Assembly (NCBI RefSeq): GCF_000003815.2
Contig: NC_049997.1
Location: 305,771-350,830, forward strand
Length of the DNA stretch: 45,060 nt
Direction: 5' to 3'
From: Branchiostoma floridae
Taxonomy: Eukaryota; Chordata; Leptocardii; Amphioxiformes; Branchiostomatidae
Made by a program: the position numbers and the translations under genes. This document shows positions 41,211-45,060 of the stretch, piece after piece. Below the pieces are notes generated by a model, which was given only the letters and a program-made list of their open reading frames with translations, made no database searches and was not told the DNA's origin. Position 1 is the stretch's first letter. Each line of letters opens with the position of its first letter.

Positions 41211-44200
41211 CTACAATGGCGGCTTCTTCTGTGCTTGTCTGGAAGTGTTCGGCTTGACGGGGAACTTGAATCGAGAAGTCTCTTCTGTAAATGAAGTGAA
41301 ATGATAACCATTTTCAAATGAAAATTTCATGAGGTCAAACCTAATATTTCAGCCTTGCTAATCAGCGACTGCAGGATGTTCTTTTAATTGTTGTTTTGTT
41401 TTTGACTGATAATTTGCCATTTTCTACTGAACTGTCAAACTGAAATTTTGTCATATGCACAAATGCCCATTTGTATTTGCCAGCAGTGAAGGTACAAAGA
41501 AAACCTGAGAAAGATAACAGACTGTCGCCGAATCTTTGCCTGTTAAATCTTTCTAATATATGTACCTGTTGTGAATAAGGAACATTTCTATTTAGGCATT
41601 TACCTACTTGATGCAATGTAATCGTTTCAAATAGCATAGTTTTTTGCAAATAAACTTCAAGAAAGCCTAAATGAAAATACCTAAACAATATAACATTTTT
41701 TTGTCTAGGCGAGTTACATCTCTGCTGAAATATACCATGATATTTTGTGGAGAGCTGCCCAAGTTCTACCTACCCCTACTCCGCAAGGAGGCGAGGGGAG
41801 GGGGCAGATGATCTACGCAACCCAGACCTCGCGAGATCGAGACTAGGTCATTCTCCGTGAACAAAATGGACTGTCAGCTGTCGAAAATTTGGAGGTATGT
41901 ACCTTGCCTTTAAAAACAGTCATTGCTTGTACTAAATTTGGAGTAACCATGATATTTGCTCGTATCTCACCGTCAGTGTCCCAGTCAGCAGAGCCCAGAC
42001 CAGAGTCAGAGCTGGTCTGTCTCGGCCGGCCCTCAGTAGCTACAAGCCGCTGCAGCTGAGGTGACTTGGCTCGGGTGGTGGATGCACCAGGGACGGGGAC
42101 ATCCACCAAGCAGGTTCCGTCTGAGGTCCGGCTGTCTGATAATGTCTCCATCCCTTGTAGCTGGCCAGTCTTGACTGTAGCTACTTTGTCCTGTGGGTCT
42201 AGGTTTTCAACAAAGTCATATTCAAAGTCAAAGGTTCTTTGAAACCTTGGACTTACCCGCCCATTAAGCTATTTACATACTCACTCATTTCTCAGTCATA
42301 TCCCACTCAATACGCATAACAATATTACTCACTCTATCTCTAACCCCCCCCCCCCCACACACACACACACACACTCACTCATCCCTCCAATTACCACTCA
42401 ACCTTTACAAACTACCTAATAGGTCAATACTCATTTGCACAACACTCACTCACTCAGTCACTCTCAATAATTCACTTACTCACCACTCGCGTACTCAAAA
42501 ATTACTCACTCACGCACTCACTCACTCACTCTCACTCACGTACTCACTCACTCACTCACTCACTCACGCACGCACTAATTAACCCACTCACTCAGTCATT
42601 TTCTAGAAATCGTTTACCTAAGCAATCTCAGTGTTGATTTCTAGATATTTCTACAAGTTGCAACGTTGTAAATGTGTTTTTACAAAGCCATTTACCGGTC
42701 TCACTTTCCTCCACTATGGTCACCCGAACTGGTGGGACATCCGGGGTCTTCACCGACACGGCCAGACTGATCTCCACGGGTTTCCCGGAAGTGACGTAAT
42801 CAGGCAGGAATGTCTCCATCAGGATCCGCTGGTAACTTCCGTCACGACACATCTCCAGCAGCTTCTGCGCAGCCGCGGGGGTTTCCACCTGGAAATTGAG
42901 TAAGATGAGGCCCAGTGGGCATAGTCAGAGTGTTATTATTTTATAAAACCAATACAAGATATGACATTATTATGTTTTGTGTGTCATCAACCCATCTATT
43001 TGTATGTCTGCCTTAAATGTTGAGCTGCCTTCCAAAGACCAGGACAGGTCGAGTGACGATATTTCTAGGTTTTCTTACTAACTTGTTTTCACAATAAAAG
43101 ATATAAATTCAAATAGATAACGAACAGTACATAAGATACTACATACAAAATAACCCATACCTTTTTGTTAACAGTCTAAGTAGTTTTATCTTTTTTCTAT
43201 GGTTTGGATTGAGGATAGGGATGGATGGAGGGAGATCTAGAGAGTCATGTTCATTCGTGCAACCAGCACGCCCAGGTGATGATGATGATGTATAGTTGCG
43301 AAAAATGCTATAGGATGTGCAGTGGAGTCCTGTACATATTGTTGTTGTTTACATTGAAGAATCTGGTACCATATAAATCACTAAGTTTCCATGTTGTTTA
43401 TGTATAATTTTACATGGAAGGGTTGCTAGTCTAAAGGTGCCCGAGGTACCTCCTCAAACAAGGGACCCCTTTGTTACATATCTTCTGTAAGACGGTTTTA
43501 GTCTCAATCGAGATGCCCTTACCATTGATCCAATCCGGCGTCTCCCAGTTACAACTAATTTGAACCAGGACCTGAACTATGGTGATAATACCCTGTGAGG
43601 CGCTTGAACATCCATTTTTTACCTGTAGGTTGAGGAATATGCACCCCCGCCCGACCTCCGCGATAGTGCTCGGCACGTCCTGCTCCCTCATCCTCCTGAC
43701 GTACTCCCGCCGGTACGACTCGTCAGCCAGCCGCCGGAACATCAGCTCCTCTCCCTCCGGATCGTGAACCGAGACGAGGGTCGCTATGAAATCTGTACCA
43801 TAGCTGTTATTGGTTAGCTCGAATGATCATTTGTCTTGGTAAATAACATTATGCAAGAGGACTGAACTTTACGGAACAAGCAATTGGAATGATCATTATG
43901 ATGATGCAATGATTTGGAATCAGTTTAGATTCGAGCCCGCCATCCGATTTAAGCAGAGACGGGGGACGACACAGATTATCTGGATTTTACGACCCGTTGC
44001 TGTGGTCATATATCTTTATTGCTGTGGTCATGTATCTTTATTGCTGTGGTCATGTATCTTTATTGCTGTGGTCATGTATCTTTATTGCTGTGGTCATGTA
44101 TCTTTATTGCTGTGGTTATGTGTATTTATTGCTGAGGTCATGTGTCTTTAACGTCTATAACGTAAAGTCCCTAAATTTGAAAATGTGTTATATGTCTTGT

Positions 44201-44922
44201 TATCTCCGTGGGAAATGTTGCATCAAACAAAGTGAATAAAATAATTACAGCACTAACGGCATGGATTTTTCCTTAAAGATAATAAATTGCCCCTTAAATT
44301 GTGTAGATATGGCTTTGCTTAATAATAGACTGACGTATTATATTTCTAACGTTATTACCCTCTGAAAGTGGCACCATCCTCTTGTCACTCTCAGCTTTGG
44401 TAATGTCCATGATGTTGTTAGACCCAATTTGCACGTTGGTTGCTGTTCCCGTTATCTGCACAGTGAAATAGTTGATGGTGGGTTGAGCAGAGTTACCGGA
44501 GCTCGATGTGTGGAGCACTGTCGGGACGGGGGAGGGCTGGGGCGCTCCGTCAAAATCATAGCCACTGGTGGGGCGACTGGAGTTTTCTGGTGCAGAAGAA
44601 GAAGGGATTCATGAATATGTACCTATCTATCTATTTGTTGTTACCCATTCTGATTGGTTATACACACTACAGCACAGGTGTCGCTGCTTATAATTGCGTT
44701 CCTAAACGCAACGTATGTACATATATGCATTGGTGGTTAATGAGCGGTTAATAATTTGCTTGAAAAAGGAGTGTATCATAACTTATATAAGTACATTGTG
44801 TTTACCAGTTGCGTATCCAGATTCCAATGAAGTTGTCCGCTCCTTCCCAGTAAGTTGAATGGACGCAAGTGCAGCAGAGAGGTCTAGGTATCTGGAGTTT
44901 CGCTTGGAAACGTCTGAAGGTG
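41211..44922 (-). CDS. RHIM-containing innate immune/cell-death adaptor-like gene, C-terminal exons (partial)
   Basis: Six consistent exons in gene order: 44922-44806, 44586-44359, 43792-43623, 42888-42696, 42198-41971, 41284-41211 (stop TAG). Phases agree throughout and give the last 336 aa; the N-terminus is beyond the window. Exon 2 here carries TATNVQIGSNNIMDI, matching the RIP homotypic interaction motif (core [IV]Q[IVL]G followed by an N-rich strand) of RIPK1, RIPK3, TRIF and ZBP1. That motif forms amyloid-like signalling assemblies. The next two exons encode a mixed alpha/beta segment (GCIFLNLQ, then an AAQKLLEMCRDGSYQRIL helix) that may be TRADD-N-like. The C-terminal about 100 aa are Ser/Thr-rich with DSGLGS. 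The start of the 42198 exon is the least certain boundary. No kinase, TIR or death domain is visible in this part. Confidence 0.75.
41700..41945 (-). repeat. Dispersed repeat family R1, copy 5
   Basis: Lies in the last intron of the RHIM gene directly beside the donor of the 41971-42198 exon. Counterpart of copy 1 in the left arm. Confidence 0.55.
42335..42600. repeat. C-run, (AC)n and (ACTC)n microsatellites
   Basis: A C-run and ACACAC stretch at about 42346-42375 precede an ACTC/CACT-rich region to about 42600, in the intron between the 42696-42888 and 41971-42198 exons. Confidence 0.9.
43995..44151 (+). repeat. 22-bp tandem repeat, about 7 units
   Basis: The unit GCTGTGGTCATGTATCTTTATT repeats head to tail with few changes, in the intron between the RHIM exon and the 43623-43792 exon. 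Because 22 is not a multiple of 3 the open frames here cycle through phases and are artefacts. Confidence 0.95.
44423..44434 (-). other. RHIM core tetrad (VQIG)
   Basis: Codons for V-Q-I-G in the exon 44359-44586, followed by SNNIMDI. Family knowledge: this tetrad is the centre of the amyloid-forming RHIM. Confidence 0.75.
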
Positions 44923-45060
44923 CTGAAATTTAACAGTTTTATTTACACGACTTTTCAATATCAACAACCTTTGACCAATTGCTGACGTCACACATACAAA
45001 AAGCCATGTGTCCAGAGTGACTGTGCCAGGCAGTTAAAGGAACTGAGGAACTCAATTTCA
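44923..45060 (-). other. Intron of the RHIM gene running off the window
   Basis: A polypyrimidine-poor acceptor (AAATTTCAG) precedes the 44922 exon start. No further exon is recognisable before the window end. Confidence 0.5.

Noticed and set aside
42628-42903. Plus-strand open frame opposite a RHIM-gene exon
   Set aside because: The minus-strand frame has matching splice sites and phases. The plus frame is its shadow.
43909-44239. Hydrophobic repeated frames (IAVVMYLYCCG-like) suggesting a membrane protein
   Set aside because: Generated by the 22-bp tandem repeat cycling through frames. No start context or splice support.

Overview
The window is animal nuclear DNA, most likely from a lancelet (cephalochordate, Branchiostoma-like). 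The genes are intron-rich with GT-AG splice sites, and there are many fold-back (MITE-like) elements and non-LTR retrotransposons. It also holds the C-terminal part of a gene with a RHIM motif, a motif typical of innate immune and cell-death adaptors. The species call is an inference from overall character, not from a database match. There are two assembly gaps: 908 N at 11310-12217 and exactly 100 N at 16108-16207.

The main structure is a very large inverted duplication. The left arm runs from the window start to about 16.3 kb. The right arm runs from about 42.2 kb back to about 27.2 kb. A spacer of about 10.8 kb lies between them. Each arm carries, in the same order and reading toward the centre, (i) the 3' end of a RHIM-containing gene and (ii) a complete nine-exon prostaglandin reductase 1 / leukotriene B4 12-hydroxydehydrogenase (PTGR1-like) gene. 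All nine PTGR1 exons have identical lengths in both copies (106, 46, 57, 192, 118, 153, 106, 119, 111 bp) and both encode 335 aa. I count about 16 amino-acid differences, so about 95% identity. The two PTGR1 genes converge tail to tail.

Outside the right arm, the minus-strand RHIM gene continues to the window end. Six exons are readable. They carry a RHIM core (VQIG), a folded segment that may be TRADD-N-like, and a low-complexity tail with a DSGLGS motif that matches the beta-TrCP phosphodegron. The corresponding left-arm fragment is broken: it has an in-frame stop, and a 6-bp deletion removes its splice donor.

The spacer contains a nearly full-length CR1/Jockey-type LINE of about 6.6 kb at 17.5-24.1 kb. 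ORF1 has a coiled coil and an SGNH esterase domain. ORF2 (endonuclease plus reverse transcriptase) is split by two frameshifts in A-runs. Next to it, at 24.5-27.0 kb, is a smaller inverted-repeat element with G-tracts. The arms differ mainly by private insertions: fold-back elements in the left arm, and a LINE relic, a 2-kb intron insertion and long TTTC/GAAA tracts in the right arm. The duplication therefore predates these insertions.
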